Positions 44,641 to 60,360 of a stretch of DNA of 64,000 bases are shown piece by piece. The notes under the pieces were generated by a model that saw nothing but the letters and a program-made list of their open reading frames with translations, was not told the origin of the DNA and searched no databases. A program made the translations under genes and the position numbers. The DNA is taken from the NCBI RefSeq assembly GCF_010015445.1, contig NC_053114.1, forward strand, positions 25,997,579 through 26,061,578. The letters run 5' to 3'. This DNA comes from Perca fluviatilis (lineage: Eukaryota; Chordata; Actinopteri; Perciformes; Percidae). How positions within the stretch are numbered: position 1 is the first letter of the stretch; every line of letters begins with the position of its first letter.

Positions 44641-44700
44641 GTGTGTGTGTGTGTGTGTGTGTGTGCGTGCGTGCGTGCGTGTGTGCATGCGTGCGTAGCG
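44640..44700. repeat. (GT)n/(GTGC)n microsatellite
   Basis: Twelve or so GT units followed by interrupted GTGC units. Confidence 0.9.
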
Positions 44701-44749
44701 GGAGAAGTATCATACATTGTACTGTAGTCTACATAGTATTTAAATGTGA

Positions 44750-45140
44750 AAGGTCTCAACAACTATGAGATTAATTGCCATGAAAGTTTGCACAGGTATT
44801 CATGTTCCCCTCAGGATGGATCCTAAGGACATTGGTGATCCCCTGACCTTTCATCTGGCGCCACCACGTGGTCGAAGTTTTCATTTGTACATACTTTTGT
44901 TTATAACCAAATACTCGCAAAACTAATGACAATCCCTTCAGCCTCACATGCATTTATTCCTAGCAAATGTTACTATGTTAACATGCAAAACTAAGATGGT
45001 GAACATAATAAACATTACACTTGCTAAACATCAACATGTTAGCATTGTCACTGTGAGCATGTTAGCATTCTGACATTAGAAATTAGCACATAGTATAGCC
45101 CCACAGTGCTATTAGTATGTACTCTTCTAGTCTTGTTTGT
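44750..45140. repeat. dispersed repeat family A, copy 3 (inverted relative to copy 1)
   Basis: It begins CTCAACAACTATGAGATTAA and runs through CCCTCAGGATGGATCCTAAG, CCCTGACCTTTCATCTGGCG, CATCAACATGTTAGCATTGT and ends near CCCCACAGTGCTATTAG. These are the complements of blocks in copy 1 in reversed order. It is the most complete of the three copies. Confidence 0.6.
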
Positions 45141-46850
45141 AATATTTCTTTCCAAGCTACAGTTCTCATTGCACACCCTGTTGTCCACAGAGGAAGAAGA
45201 TCTCTTTTTGAATTTATTTTTCTCATGTGCTAAGGCTTTTATTATAAGTAGTCTTTTATTCTTCTCACAGGACTTGGTTTGATTAGGATCAATGTAAAAC
45301 TACCGACAAGCACATGATCTTGACTGCATTTGAATAAATTAAGTATTTTATGTTTCCATAGGCTGGGATTCACAAGTAACTACATCATAATTATAAGCTA
45401 CATCCAACACAGTAATTTTGTAAACACAAATGTTTGGTGATGGCTCTCTTGTTGCGCGCTCATTAGGCTGTTAAACTCTGCATTTTTTATACTTAGTTAT
45501 TGCCATAACTTTAACAAGCAGCCCTTTTAGCCACTGAGTGGCTCATTGTCATTCACTGCATGTTAGTCAGCATCAAACGTTTGACGCACACATGGATGAC
45601 GTCAAATAATAAACATTTCCCTGCATAATCAACAGGAACCAACTGATAAAAGAGAAATTACTCAGCTGTGCAGAAAGGGCAATCAGGAAGGAGACTTTTA
45701 CTTAAGCTCGCCAGTATTGTCATCTGTTTTGTGAATTTAGCTGGGAACTGGTCATACAATAGGGTACTACTGTACATAAAAGGCAGTCATGTTCAATTCC
45801 CATCTGGTTTATTATTCACTATTTGGAACACATCTAGTGCTGCAAACTTTTTTCTCTCCTGCCTGACCTTTTGGCCACCCTGACATGATGGCAGTGGTAT
45901 GGGTGGTGACTATTACAAGGAATATTCAGAGACTAAACGATTTAAAGAACGTTAATACTTTCTCCTGCTTTTTCCCATTCACATTTTCAGACAGATACAC
46001 TCCATTTATGACTGAGCATATATTCACCCTCACACATGAAATGTGTCATCTCACTGTTAAACTTTACCAAACCAAATATCAGTCATATTTTATGGCTTAA
46101 ATAAATTGTGAGGAGATGGCCAAAGATTTAGCCTGCTGTATGTGAAAATACAAGCACAATATTTGTAGACCTTCTGGTAACTTTTTCAGTGATCAAAATG
46201 ATTCACACACAAAGTTTTAGTATTTCAGTTACACAAACGTATTTTTTAATGACAATTTCCTCTGGAGAGGAGTGAACCAGGCAGGGTCGGATTTTAGAGA
46301 CAGACTGTAGAGCAATGGGTGACCTCCACTAGCACAGAGAGAAAAGTCATCTCACGTTATGTGCTTCTTGGGGCTAAGTGTACAAATGTTTTCATTTCAG
46401 CGACTAAACAACATTGTGCATCAACAGATTTTACAATACTAAAACTTACTGGCAAGGCAAGTGCATATTCTTCACTGAACTAAACCACCATTATCTCCTG
46501 CTTGTAAAGTTAACTGCAGTGTTTTGTTTAGTTCAAAACACACTTTGGCAAAATTCAAAAGTCCATATTATAGGAGATAATATTTTATGTGCTTTTCACA
46601 CAAAATTGCTGGAAAGAAAAGAGATGGTATTTTAAGGAAGGACATGTTTGCCTATGTTGTACACTATTACTACATCATACATTCATTCTATTCAATTAAT
46701 GTTAGGAAATCTCAAATAATGCACTTTAGGTCTCTATTACAGCCACTAAGTAAGTTTAAGTTTTGTTTTGGAGATAAATACCTGAATTACACAAACAAAT
46801 AAAATAAATATCTTAGTTTTTATCTTGATGAGCATCTAAATTTTATCAAA
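45141..46850. other. intergenic, nothing recognised
   Basis: AT-rich, no supported gene. Confidence 0.45.
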
Positions 46851-47315
46851 GGTACCACCGTGCTTTCATGCTTCAAAAAGCCGGTTTCTTGCTCTTTTCA
46901 ATATCCTTTTTCTTTTTCTGGGCGAAGAAGAAGACTCCTGTTCCTGAAATTTGGATTTTGAATACGTGTGTTTGAATACGTGTTCCTTCTTCAAACTTGC
47001 CGGTGCCGGGAAGCTACGATACCCATTAGCAGCATTAGCAGCACCTGTGAGTTTATCATGTGACAGCGAAAACGCGAAAGACAGAGCAGTATGTCCTGTA
47101 TGTCCCTTACCGTCTAATGTATTTCAAGATGGCACATGAATATGGAGCATCTACCCCAGTTCATGCGAATGCAAATGTAAAATGTCAAGCCAAAAGGAAT
47201 ACTTGGAATTGATGGTGGTGGTAAATATTCATGAAAAAGGACAAGTTTGTGAACGGGCAACACAGATTTTGATAATGAACAACTAAACACGTTACACACT
47301 GGACCTTTAAGAGAT
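46851..47315 (-). repeat. teleost dispersed repeat ending at a TTAA site
   Basis: The right end ACACTGGACCT followed by TTAA (47303-47311 region) is the complement of a TTAA-AGGTCCAGTGTG start I know from many fish loci. The interior words AAGCTACGATACCCATTAGC and CATGAAAAAGGACAAGTTTG also fit that family. The left end is uncertain. Its AGGTCC terminus resembles the nested element at 31093. Confidence 0.5.
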
Positions 47316-47329
47316 GTGGGTTTCTACTA

Positions 47330-48940
47330 CTATATCATGCCTGTTTCTGTCCTGTGTTGGATTATGTTGCTGGGGTTTGGGGATACAAAGTTTATGTGGG
47401 ATGTGAACAAGTCCATAATAGAGCAATAAGGTATTTTCTGGGAGTTAATAAGTACGCGTCTACACTAGCCATTAGATGTCATTTGGGAACCTTGTGAACT
47501 CCGTTGGGTAGTATCTATGTGCAGATTATGGAATAGAATTTTGGATATGAGTGACAGTATATTATGTAAGAAAATGTTAATATGGGACATGCAGATGGGT
47601 GGGCCTTGGGCTGAGCATAGTCATTTCAGAGGACAGGATTTGAAGAATTGTACTTTATGAGAGAAAAGGTAGATAGTGATGTGATTAAAGACACTGTTTT
47701 TCAGCAGTTAAAAGAGAAGTGGCCTGTTGAGATTTGGAATAAGCCCAAATTTAAAACCTATAGTTTGATGAAAAATGAGTTTCGTATTGTTAAGAAATCT
47801 CTGAAAGACGTGTTTGTTTGATTTCTGAGGAGGAAGGAGAGGCTTGGGTCGAATTGAAAGTTAAGCAAAAGGTTTAATGAACAACACGATGAAAATGACA
47901 TGACAAAAACAATCAAACATAAAACATGAAACACTGCCAGCAGTGGACTGCAAGACATGCTTAACTTGTGGGGTCACAGTCCGCAGTCCTGAAATCATCT
48001 CTGTTTCCGAATTATATTCCTGTCTCTCAGGTTAAGGACACACCTCTGAATTTCAGGTTTACTCCAGGTCACAGACAAAGGTTGTTTATCATGGTAGTGA
48101 CGATTCTGTTCAAGTTTGCATTTCCTTTGTTCTAATCAAGTCTGGCCCTGCAGGGAGTGGCTCCCCAAAAGGCAGAAGCAACAGTTAACTTTTCTGTGAG
48201 GAAATGAGTCTCCTGAAGTATGCTAAATGTCAGATATGACCTGATGATTCTTTTAGAAGCTGGAGATGGTGTGAGCCAAACAAATGCTAATTAGGTGTGG
48301 TTTTGATTCAGTGTTCATTTGGTTTAACTTTTTATAACCTAACAGTATTGAGAAATATGTGAAATATAATCTGTGAAAGGTGAAAAGATCTTTGTTTGCT
48401 CAGTTCAGGTATGGTATACTTCCTGTCCATATTGAAACAGGACATTGGTTGGACACTAGTGAGGAAGACAGACTGTTATTTATGTGATCTCAATGAAATT
48501 GAAAATGAAGTGCATTTTGCTTTGTATTGTCCATATTATCATGATTTAAGACAGATACAACAAGTGTACAACATTTTTTCTTTGCAGACTTTTTAGAACA
48601 AGCATGGGCTAAAAGAAGCTTTGTATCGATGATTCCTTGTCCGGAAGTGACATTCCCTGTTTATTTATTCATTCATTCATTTTTTTGTGGCTGTAGTTTT
48701 TTTATATATGACATATTCAGTTCTAAATTTAGTTGGACAATTTATGGGTTACACTATCATGTTGTGGCTGCTGTAATGTGTTTTCTTTATTCTTTAATTT
48801 GTGCAAAGTAGAGTATGTTGTATGTGGACACTGGACCAGAAGCTTTGGATGAAATGTCTTTTGTAATGTAATCATGTTCTGTGTGGGATGGGCCACTTAG
48901 TGGCATGACACGTAAATAAAATATCATTCATTCATTCACT
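47330..48940 (+). mobile_element. LINE relic (RT C-terminus) split by a solo LTR
   Basis: The left part gives DYVAGVWGYKVYVGCEQVHN and RAIRYFLGVNKYASTLAIRC, then LKEKWPVEIWNKPKFKTYSL. The right part, after the LTR, gives RSLFAQFRYGILPVHIETGH and CDLNEIENEVHFALYCPYYH with the Cys-x2-Cys...His-x4-5-Cys end of fish LINE proteins. Stops and shifts occur in both. The 3' end is an AATAAAATATCATTCATTCA tail (48915-48938). Confidence 0.72.
47815..48344 (-). mobile_element. solo LTR of a retrotransposon, 530 bp, inserted in the LINE
   Basis: On the minus strand the segment begins TGTTAGGTTATAAAAAGTTA, with TG start and a TATA-like TATAAAA, and ends GAAATCAAACA (CA end). Near its 3' part is a CATTAAACC that could serve as a poly-A signal. 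The flanks GTGTT (47810-47814) and GTATT (48345-48349) are a 5-bp duplication with one mismatch. No internal coding region or second LTR exists. The superfamily is not decidable from this. Confidence 0.6.
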
Positions 48941-50690
48941 ACAGCTGACATTTGATCTTATTTTAGATTTGACTAAAAGCACATTAAAGTGTCATGTCCC
49001 ATCAAAGACAATAAATTCAATTATCTACAGGTCATGAACACAATTCTTTGTTTAAACAAAGTACTGTGTTTGACTTGCTCATTTGCTATAAGGGCTCAAA
49101 ATCTGTGCACAATGTTGAAATGGTGTTTATTCAGCCTGAGGATTCAATTTGTTGTCTTATCTTGTTCAAGCCAAGACAGCAGATAAGAGAGACACTTTAT
49201 ATGTTGGTCTTATATTATATAAAAATGTTGAAATAATTAAAATGCTTGCCTCTTCTACACATTATTATACTGTAGACACTGGCCAAGAACTTAAAGAAAG
49301 TACAGTATGATGCACTTTCAGTAAAAGCAGTACAAACATCTACTTGATATCCCGACATTGCATTTATTTCAGGTCAGTGGGGAACTTCAAAATAAAGCTG
49401 CTTTGTTGCTGACCAGCAAGGCTACTAAAAGATTGTGTGCAAGTTGCAACTACTGGCAAAACATTAAAGGTCAAATCAATGGGTACAGCCTTTCTGGCAG
49501 TAAAACAGCTTACATTTGCAATGTAGAAATGTTTACCACACACAGAGCACAAAAAACACAGTATTATATTTGTAGAAATTTTAATGAAGAGACCCTGTGA
49601 CTCACATACAGCACACTTTTGTTCATTCATCCATTTTGTTAAAAGCTAGTATAATGCTGTATAACAGCAGTACGAAAGCAGGATTTGCCCTCTCTGGCAG
49701 CGGGTCATTTTTCCAATGTCAGACAACCCTTTTTCGAGGAGACAAAGAATAAAACCCCTGTTGCATAATATCAACTACTGAGAGATACACTAATTCAATT
49801 CAATGATAATTTTCTGAAAAATACTAAAAGTAATAAGATCTTCAATGATATTCATTACCCAGACCTTTTAAATGAGAGGTGAATAGCTGTTATGCAAGGT
49901 GGAAATTCTAAACCTCGCTGTTGGTATTTCTGTACAAGGGAGAGAAGCAGAGGCACTATGACATACAAACATTGTGTAACAGGGTCAATATGTGGTGCTT
50001 AAATTACCCAGGATTGTTTTAGGAATGTGGAGCACCAGATTGCTATCTTTCAGTCCACAAACAACATTTAGGAATGCGGCCTGTTTTCTGCAAATCCCTA
50101 AAATTTGCTTGTTTTGTTTGACTGAACTTAATCAATGAACTCCTACAGTTGTCTTGTTGCTTCTGTCTCATCTCTGGTATACCTTCTTCCAAACACAAAG
50201 GGTACCTTCCACATGCTGTCCCCATTTTCATCAAAAACATTTAACATTAAACAGTCTTTAGATTAAAGCTACAGCAGCATATGAAGATTGTTTGTATGGA
50301 GTCAAATCTGAATTCATTTAAATTTCTTCTCTATTTGATATGGAATGCATGGTTATGTATAAGCAGTCCACTTGCTAAATTCAGCTTCTGTACTTTTCTC
50401 TGCACACAGCATGGTGATGCTCTGCTTTATTTGACACCTGGAGTACCACAGGAGTATACATTGGTGTGTACCTACAAAGAAGATATATCTTAGACACCAC
50501 TTTAATAACTTCCAACCTGCCAGGTTGGTTTTGTCTGTGCTGACAACGGCCCCTTATCAGTTGGACAGACTGTCAAGACATGAAGTTTTCACAAAATCGG
50601 CCATCAAACCACCCTGCTATACAATCTCTCCTAAACATCCTGCATCAACCCTTACTGGTAGAATTAGATAGTGTTGCTGCCCACACAAAC
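48941..50690. other. intergenic, nothing recognised
   Basis: No gene or transposon terminus seen. Confidence 0.45.
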
Positions 50691-50693
50691 ACT

Positions 50694-53462
<2,769 letters not shown>

Positions 53463-55800
53463 ATGTATTTAACGCTCAACTTTTCAACTTCTGACGACTC
53501 CAACGTGTCAGTTGTTGACCCTCAGAGACTGCAGGAACTGACTCACCGGTCCGTCAAAGTAAGCATAATTATCGTTTTGGGCGTGATGATCACTTTGGGA
53601 AATATTGCCGTTCTCTTGGTTATTACTTCCTCCGTGGCTGGTTGGTCAAGAAACTCTCGGTACTTTCTCCTCTCTCTCACTGCTGCAGACTCTGCGTTTG
53701 GACTGCTGGTCATGCCCTTGAATCTCTGGGTGAGTCTGCTAAAGGACTACACTGAAGGGCCAGACACTCTTTGTCATATCGTGGCCTTTTGCAATGCCAC
53801 CGTCTACTCCACCTGCATGTATACACTGGCCACGATAAGCCTGGAGAGGTACATTGCAGTGTTTTACCCGCTTCAATATTCATCTATTTTGACAAGAAAA
53901 AGGACACTGCTCCTGATTGCCTTCGCCTGGTGCTTCCCACCCTTTCTACTGTCGCCAATATCATTTCCAGATGGCATCATCGAGGTTCATTTTTCTACTG
54001 CGTCCCTGGTTTGCAATCCGTCCTACTCCACAAATGTTGGATACACCCTAAGCTTGACCTGCTTTATATTTTTCCCCTGCTCCATCATCATGACATATGC
54101 AAACCTGAGAGTGTGGTGCGCAGCCAAGAGACAGAGACTGAAACTGCGCAAATACAACTGTGCGCGTCGCAGCAGACACAATGTGGCATCCAGAGTGCTT
54201 GTACCTGTGGTGGCAGCCTACTACACCTGTTGGACACCCTGCATGGCAGCTATGATCTACAATGGTAAGCAATGAATCAGTGGAAATACACATTTATAGG
54301 AGGTGCAGTGGGGGGGAGCTTAAACAATAAATAAAAGGGCCTGCCATAGATGACTCCCTTATTCTTCTGATATTGTTGATGGTACTCTTATTAAAAAAAT
54401 GCTTCTAACATACTGCCTATTTGTCAAAGTGAATATTGTTGAATACATACTGGATGGATGGATGGATGTCTAAGGCTTTCCTACGGACCCAAATTCCCTA
54501 GCATCATGATAAAGGTTCAAATCTTGTTTACCACATTTTGGCTCCTTTTCACTCATTTACTTTAATTGAATTTAGTCACTAAGTAAACTAATACAAAGGG
54601 GCCTAGAATCATTGTCATATCTTGAAGAAAACTAGAGGATATTGTAGCTGATGCCTCCTGATGGTGTATATCTAGACTAGATAGTGTTAACTGTTGTGAA
54701 ATATATGAAAACTGCACTTGCATCACACTTTTTTTGTGTAGCCAGGTTCTTTAATTATACTGGGTAATTTAGGGGTTTAGGATGTAAGCTCCTTATGTCT
54801 ACCCAGTTGATCTTACAATGACCAAAGAAGTGCAAAATTAGTGTGCAATGGCTACATCCTCGTGTATGGTTTTTAGCTTTAGTTGGAGTTGAAGAATTTT
54901 TTTTATTTTTTTAAAGGCAAGTTTTATGGCTATTTCCCCCTCAACAAATGTCTCCATCGATTTCAGCTGTGCCTGTGAGAAATGGCTGTCAACGCTATTT
55001 ATGTAATTCTGGGCATGGATATACTGATCCAGGGCCAGTTGTATGACTCAGGCCATATTTTTTATTTTTTTTTATAACTTTTTCTCGTTTTCCCCCAGCC
55101 ACGTGCTGTCTTGGAGTAATCAAGACTGAAAGTGTAGTCACAGCTGAATATTTTTAGAAGTGATGAAGACATTTTCCAAAGAGGGCGTAATTCATCTGAT
55201 ATGGATGAAAATCCCTGCAAAATGAAGCTGACAGTCTTAACTAAAACTTCAAAGTGATCTGCTAGTGAGGCTCACTGTAAAGTGGTTGCTTCCACTCCAC
55301 CAAATCTACCAGTTAATTTTGTACTTTAATTGTACTTGTACTAAAAAAATAGATGTATCAATTTATAGACATAAAGCCATAGCTAGACTGTGTTTGTGTC
55401 ATTTGTGACCCTTTCATAAAAAAGGTCAACAACTTGTCTCACCCGCTGTCTTGTGTTATCTGTTGACTTCTTGCTCCAGTTAAATCCCCATGTTTTCTGC
55501 ACCACAGCACTCTCGGGTAGCAGCGTACCAGAGTGGATTGAGTTTGTGGTGGTATGGCTGCCGACCTCCAATGGTTTCCTCAACTGCATCTTCTACTTCT
55601 GGATTAACCGAAGCTTCCGCAGGAAATTCCACCTTGTCCTCCAGAGGCTGGCTCTGGCCCTCTGCCCCAAACTGGCTGACAGCCTAGGGTACTGCAGCAC
55701 TTCAAATACACAGTTTGTGTCAGGAATTCTGGATAAAAACAGTGTCCATGAGCGTTCTTCCAGCGTATCCTCCACCTGCACCCTGTTGAGTTTGGCTTAG
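53463..55800 (+). CDS. orphan-like class A G protein-coupled receptor, two exons, complete
   Basis: Exons are 53463-54264 and 55508-55800 (TAG), donor GTAAGC and acceptor TGCACCACAG; phase joins correctly to 364 residues. ATG 53463 is chosen because an in-frame TGA lies three codons upstream. The protein has two N-glycosylation sequons (Asn6, Asn14) and TM1 around 33-58 (GN at 46-47). The TM2 Asp is Asp76, Cys104 and Cys184 would form the usual disulfide, the TM3 ERY is at 128-130, Trp156 in TM4 and Pro205 in TM5. TM6 has CWTP at 256-259, and TM7 has Asn293-Cys-x-x-Tyr297 in place of NPxxY. The third intracellular loop is short and basic. The position equivalent to the aminergic TM3 Asp (3.32) is Asn111, so a classical amine ligand is unlikely. 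NCxxY in TM7 recalls GPR21/GPR52, but overall I cannot name the receptor. The tail is Ser/Thr-rich. Confidence 0.9.
54265..55507 (+). other. GPCR intron
   Basis: A 1243-bp phase-1 intron that splits the coding sequence in the loop between TM6 and TM7. It contains a short (TGGA)4 at about 54450 and otherwise nothing recognisable. Confidence 0.85.
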
Positions 55801-57100
55801 AACATCTGCACCTGAAGAGCACCATTGGAATGGACATAGTCAGTGACCTCTGGTGTTCTCTATTGTCGGGTCAACTGAAGCCAAGTTATTGACATATCCC
55901 AACATAAGGTATCAAGGGTAAGATGTAGACTCATTGTAATGGGTTGCAATGCAAACAGGTTGATACTAAGACAGACTATGATGGCAAGTACTTGAAATAA
56001 CCACTACATCATTGTAATTTGAGTTATTTTCATTATTATACATTTTTCTTATATTTTATCAATTTGCAGTCTAAAAATAGTGTTCAATTGAGCGGAACAC
56101 AGGCTCAACTTATAACTTATTTAACTTTAAAAACATTTTTTACTCATGCACACAGTCTTGCTAAGATTTAATGTACTGTCAGAGATGGCCTCTTAAACCA
56201 CCTTTTAGTTGTTTTATAGTTATCAACCTTGTCTGTGCCCCAGAAATGCCAATCATTATTCTGCATACAGCTATATTTTAATATTGTCAGCTGTTGCATA
56301 ATTAGACTTGTTGCTGAGGTCAAAACGTTGAACTTTAAACATGAAACTGATATTTCAACTTTTATTCGTGAGACATTTGTGAACTAAAAACACTATCCGA
56401 TTACGGACACTTTGAAGGATTGAGGCTATCTACCTGTTCTTCAATTTAAACAGTGCAATAAAGACCTTGGCATATAACAGCTAGGAGAAGTTAACCTTTG
56501 AGTCAAGGCATTTGAGTGTAAGCAAAGAGAAAAGTAATTATGCAGCTACACTGTAGAAAGGTCACCACATTTGTGCCGGCAAAAGATAACTTTGGTAAGC
56601 TGAGGCTGCGGTTGTTTGTTTTGAGATATTAAGCTCATGAGCTTCCTCTCTGTATCATCTGCTACTGGACTCAACTTGGCAATGCCCATGTCATCTTTGT
56701 CTGAATAGAGTTAACTGCAACAGTGAAGGTTGATTCAGATTTAAAGTCAATCAAGTTTATAGTTTTCCAAATACATCAAAAGAAACTTGAAATTCAGAAA
56801 CATTTTATGCAACTTATTTTAGCCTTTGGGTTGCTGCTTGGTGTCCCCATCATTCATGTTTGTGCATAATGCAAATGGTGGCCCCCTCCACAAACTTGTA
56901 GAAATGATTAAAAATGTGTTGAGCATTAGAAGGTCTGTCATAAATTATGTGAGAACAATGACCAACTTAAATGAGTTTTGTATTGTATTCATGCATTTTG
57001 TTATTTCTAAATTCCTAATTTTATAAAGAATGAACAAGTAATGTTTGATGTTTTGGTTTACAGATAATTTATGAAATAAAGTGTTATGCCTTTGAATTGT
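55801..57100 (+). other. likely GPCR 3' UTR
   Basis: AATAAA words follow at 56457-56462 (CAATAAAGACC) and 57075-57080 (GAAATAAAGTG), both plausible polyadenylation signals. Nothing coding is visible in between. Confidence 0.5.
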
Positions 57101-60100
57101 GTCTTCACTTAGTCTGATTTATGTATTTACAAATGCTTCATTTGTGAAAATATCACATTATTGCATTACAGATTTATAATGGCATTAGTGTTTACGAATC
57201 AGTGTGATTCATAATTTTCTGCTGCTCTCCACATTACTAAATAATGAAGCAGAGCTGTAAAAAGACCAGTAAAGAGCAGTGTAACTTACTCATAGTACCT
57301 GAGTAGTTCACTCCTACTATATGACAGCATGTTACTGCACAAGCTGCTCTGCCTTGTCAGACAAAGCATGGTTTCCTTCCAGTAAACATCACTTTCTTAG
57401 TATGCTGTGGATATGTCTTGGGCCAAGTGGATAGTGGGACTGCAAACACCTTTCCAACACTTGTAGATGCTGTTGGTGATTTGTTTTACTGGAGATGGAA
57501 TCGGAAAGCAAAATTCCTAGCATGTTTCCTCATTCCCTAGTGTACAGAAATTAAATTCAGAGGTTTGTAATAACACTGGCTTGGAAATGAAAGTTCAGTT
57601 TTTTTCACATACATTACCCATGCTGGCCACATGTGTATAGTAGTAGGCCACAGCAGGTGTATGTACTGTATGTATGTCTGTTACTTGATTTCTTGAGTGA
57701 ATTTAGTCCTTTCATGGGTCTAAGTCAGTTGTCAAAGCTTCAAAACCCTCTCGGGATTCCTTCTGCAGACAGAGAATTTGACACTGGCAAATGTATCGCT
57801 GCTTCCATGGTATCAGTGCGTGCGTGAAAACAAAGCAGGAATTAGATTTTACCACAGTCTCAAGTAAAACAAATGATACTGAATATGTATTCCACAAATA
57901 GGTGACCCTTTGGACTAAGTGAAACCACTTATCAGGCATCATGTTTATTCCTGCAGCATCCAAGCTAAGAGTTTTTCCAGCCGTTTGAGATTTTTGCCAA
58001 GCTAGTCTCCCAGGACATTGGAGTGTTGTGCATTAGCAGCCTCAGCCCTCTTTGAGGACGACAGATAGAAATGACAGGCGATCCAGTCATGGGGAATGAT
58101 GTCTATCTGAGGGTTTCGTATACTCCCATTTTATTTCTTTGTTATGCCAAACATTTTGCCCATCTGACATGGAATACAAGACACCGCTATTTAACATTCA
58201 TCTTTTGGTCTCACACATCTACAACACATTTCTAAAACTTACTTTGGCTTACTATACAACAGATAGACAAGAGTGCAAAAACAGTACAGATGTCAGTTTT
58301 GTCAGTATATTGTCTCTAGACATTATTTCAAACCATCTCATTGCATGCAGTATCACACTATCACAGTAAGTATATTGCATGGTGTCTTTCATCATTGCAT
58401 GTCTTTGCCACCATGTGTGACAGAATTGTTTATTGAGTTCACTGCTGTTCTATGCCCATGAAAACCTGGAACACAGCTGAATTCTGCGATTAATTTATTA
58501 GAGATGGTGCACATGTCAGAGTAGCCATTTTAATATATATTTTCGCTGTTTCCGGTAAAGGCTAAATGAAATGACTGGTACACCATATAATAACATCTTG
58601 AGGCTGTGGTGCCACCTTGTGTTACTACTAAGTATGGCATGGCAACATGGACATGGCCTTTTAAACATCATAAAATGTATAATCATTTCTGACTGGTCGT
58701 GGTGGTGCTAAATAGAATGAAATGCTGACATTCTATACTATTGAGTGTGTATTTTGTTTTTTAATTATTCAAGGTTTCTCCATGTAGTTCGTTGGTTGCT
58801 AAAATTGTGGTGTTTATGCACATTGAAGAAACCCAAGACAAGTAGTAAAGGTAGTGTTGGAATCTTTTTTGGATAAACTAAAACGCTTTATTCTTTTTTT
58901 CTTTTCTTTTTAAATCATCAATTTATGTAATGAAAGGGCATCCAGTTCCAAGTCCAGCCTGGTTAAATTAGAATGAATAAATGGGTGTTAATTTGTGCTT
59001 TCTGCAGTTTGCTGGTCATGGGCACTCTGCGCTGTAAGGGCTCTTGTGGAAGTTGCAGATGGGAAGGCTTTAATTTCAATCACTGCTTCCTGCTCCTCTT
59101 CACAGGAAAATGTAGCTGAGGGAAGCAGGCATATGCAGGACTCAATTATATTTCGCTTTGTCAGAAAAGCTTTATTGCCAAGTATGTTTACACACACAAG
59201 GAACGTGTCTTGGTATCGTAGGTGTCAAGCAGAAAGAGAAGATGCTGGTATCACACTGTAAAATGGAAAAAACAAATCAGTGTATAAGCGCGTAACCACA
59301 TTATCAGGTACCTAAAACCTTTTTACACTAAATCACAGTGGCAAACATTTTTAACACAAGGATACCATAGTGTGATTATTCAGTCATTTGGCTCACTTCC
59401 CTGTAAGGGTAAAGCATGAAAAGTAGACTGACTTTTCTTTTTAATTCATCGCCTACAACCATGATAACTTAGGGTTTTAATGCCCTTTTTAAAGGAGCTG
59501 ATGGTCTTTGGTCATTAAAGTATGAATGAACACCCTTCTAAGATTTTGTAGCCAAGAGCAGGTTTGAAATTGAACCCAGCTGTATTTTTTCATTTCTGTA
59601 TTCCTTTTAAATTATAACAGTACTGTCATGACATACTATTGAGTTCATGCATTTTTATTTTTATTCAACATTTGCAGCTGTTGCCCCAACTCCCATATGC
59701 TTGTGTTTGGGCATATTCCTTGTTCCCAGCATCACCCTGTCATTTCTAAACTTGTGACTGGCCTCAACAATAAGAGATCAGACTTTTGTCTTGAAGGAGA
59801 CTACTGCAGAAGCTGATTTCCAGCAACTACAGGTATATCAGGAGCAGAAGTTTTTATCCATCCTTTTTAGTTTTAAAGCATGCTACGTTCACAATTTCCA
59901 CTGACTAAAACTTTTCTTGCAGCATGAATAGGTATTTAGCACATTTCCACTTCATTCCATTATCATTATAGGCAAGAATCCAGGTTACCCTTAAGCCTTA
60001 ATCCAGGGTTAAGGGTTTAGCTGAAAAGTATTTATGCAGGAAATATTCAGGTGAGGGCATTTTCTAAAATTCAACTTTCTTAAAAGTATTTAAAAAATGT

Positions 60101-60335
60101 TTCATTCAGGCACTGAACAGTAATGATCATATTGGAGGGCATTTTCTTTTCATTTTACTACTTCCTGTCTGACAATTATCACAGGCAGAGAGTGACTTTC
60201 TAAAAGGACAGTTGACTAAACATTGTTAAGAGTGATAACACATTTCACTCTTTACACACATATGATGAATATACATAAAAAGCATACCATATATTTATAT
60301 ATCTGAAGTTATTCACACAGCAGTGACCAGCCACT
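57101..60335. other. intergenic between the GPCR and cytochrome b5 genes
   Basis: No gene. A repeat fragment at about 59160-59215 (AAAGCTTTATTGCCAAGTAT and CACAAGGAACGTGTCTTGGT) resembles a common fish element. The rest shows nothing recognisable. Confidence 0.45.
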
Positions 60336-60354
60336 TACTTTTTGAAAGATACAT

Positions 60355-60360
60355 TTTATT
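60355..60360 (-). terminator. candidate polyadenylation signal of the cytochrome b5 gene
   Basis: TTTATT on the + strand is AATAAA on the minus strand. It is the first such hexamer downstream of the stop at 61756 that I found, giving a 3' UTR of about 1.4 kb. Confidence 0.4.
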
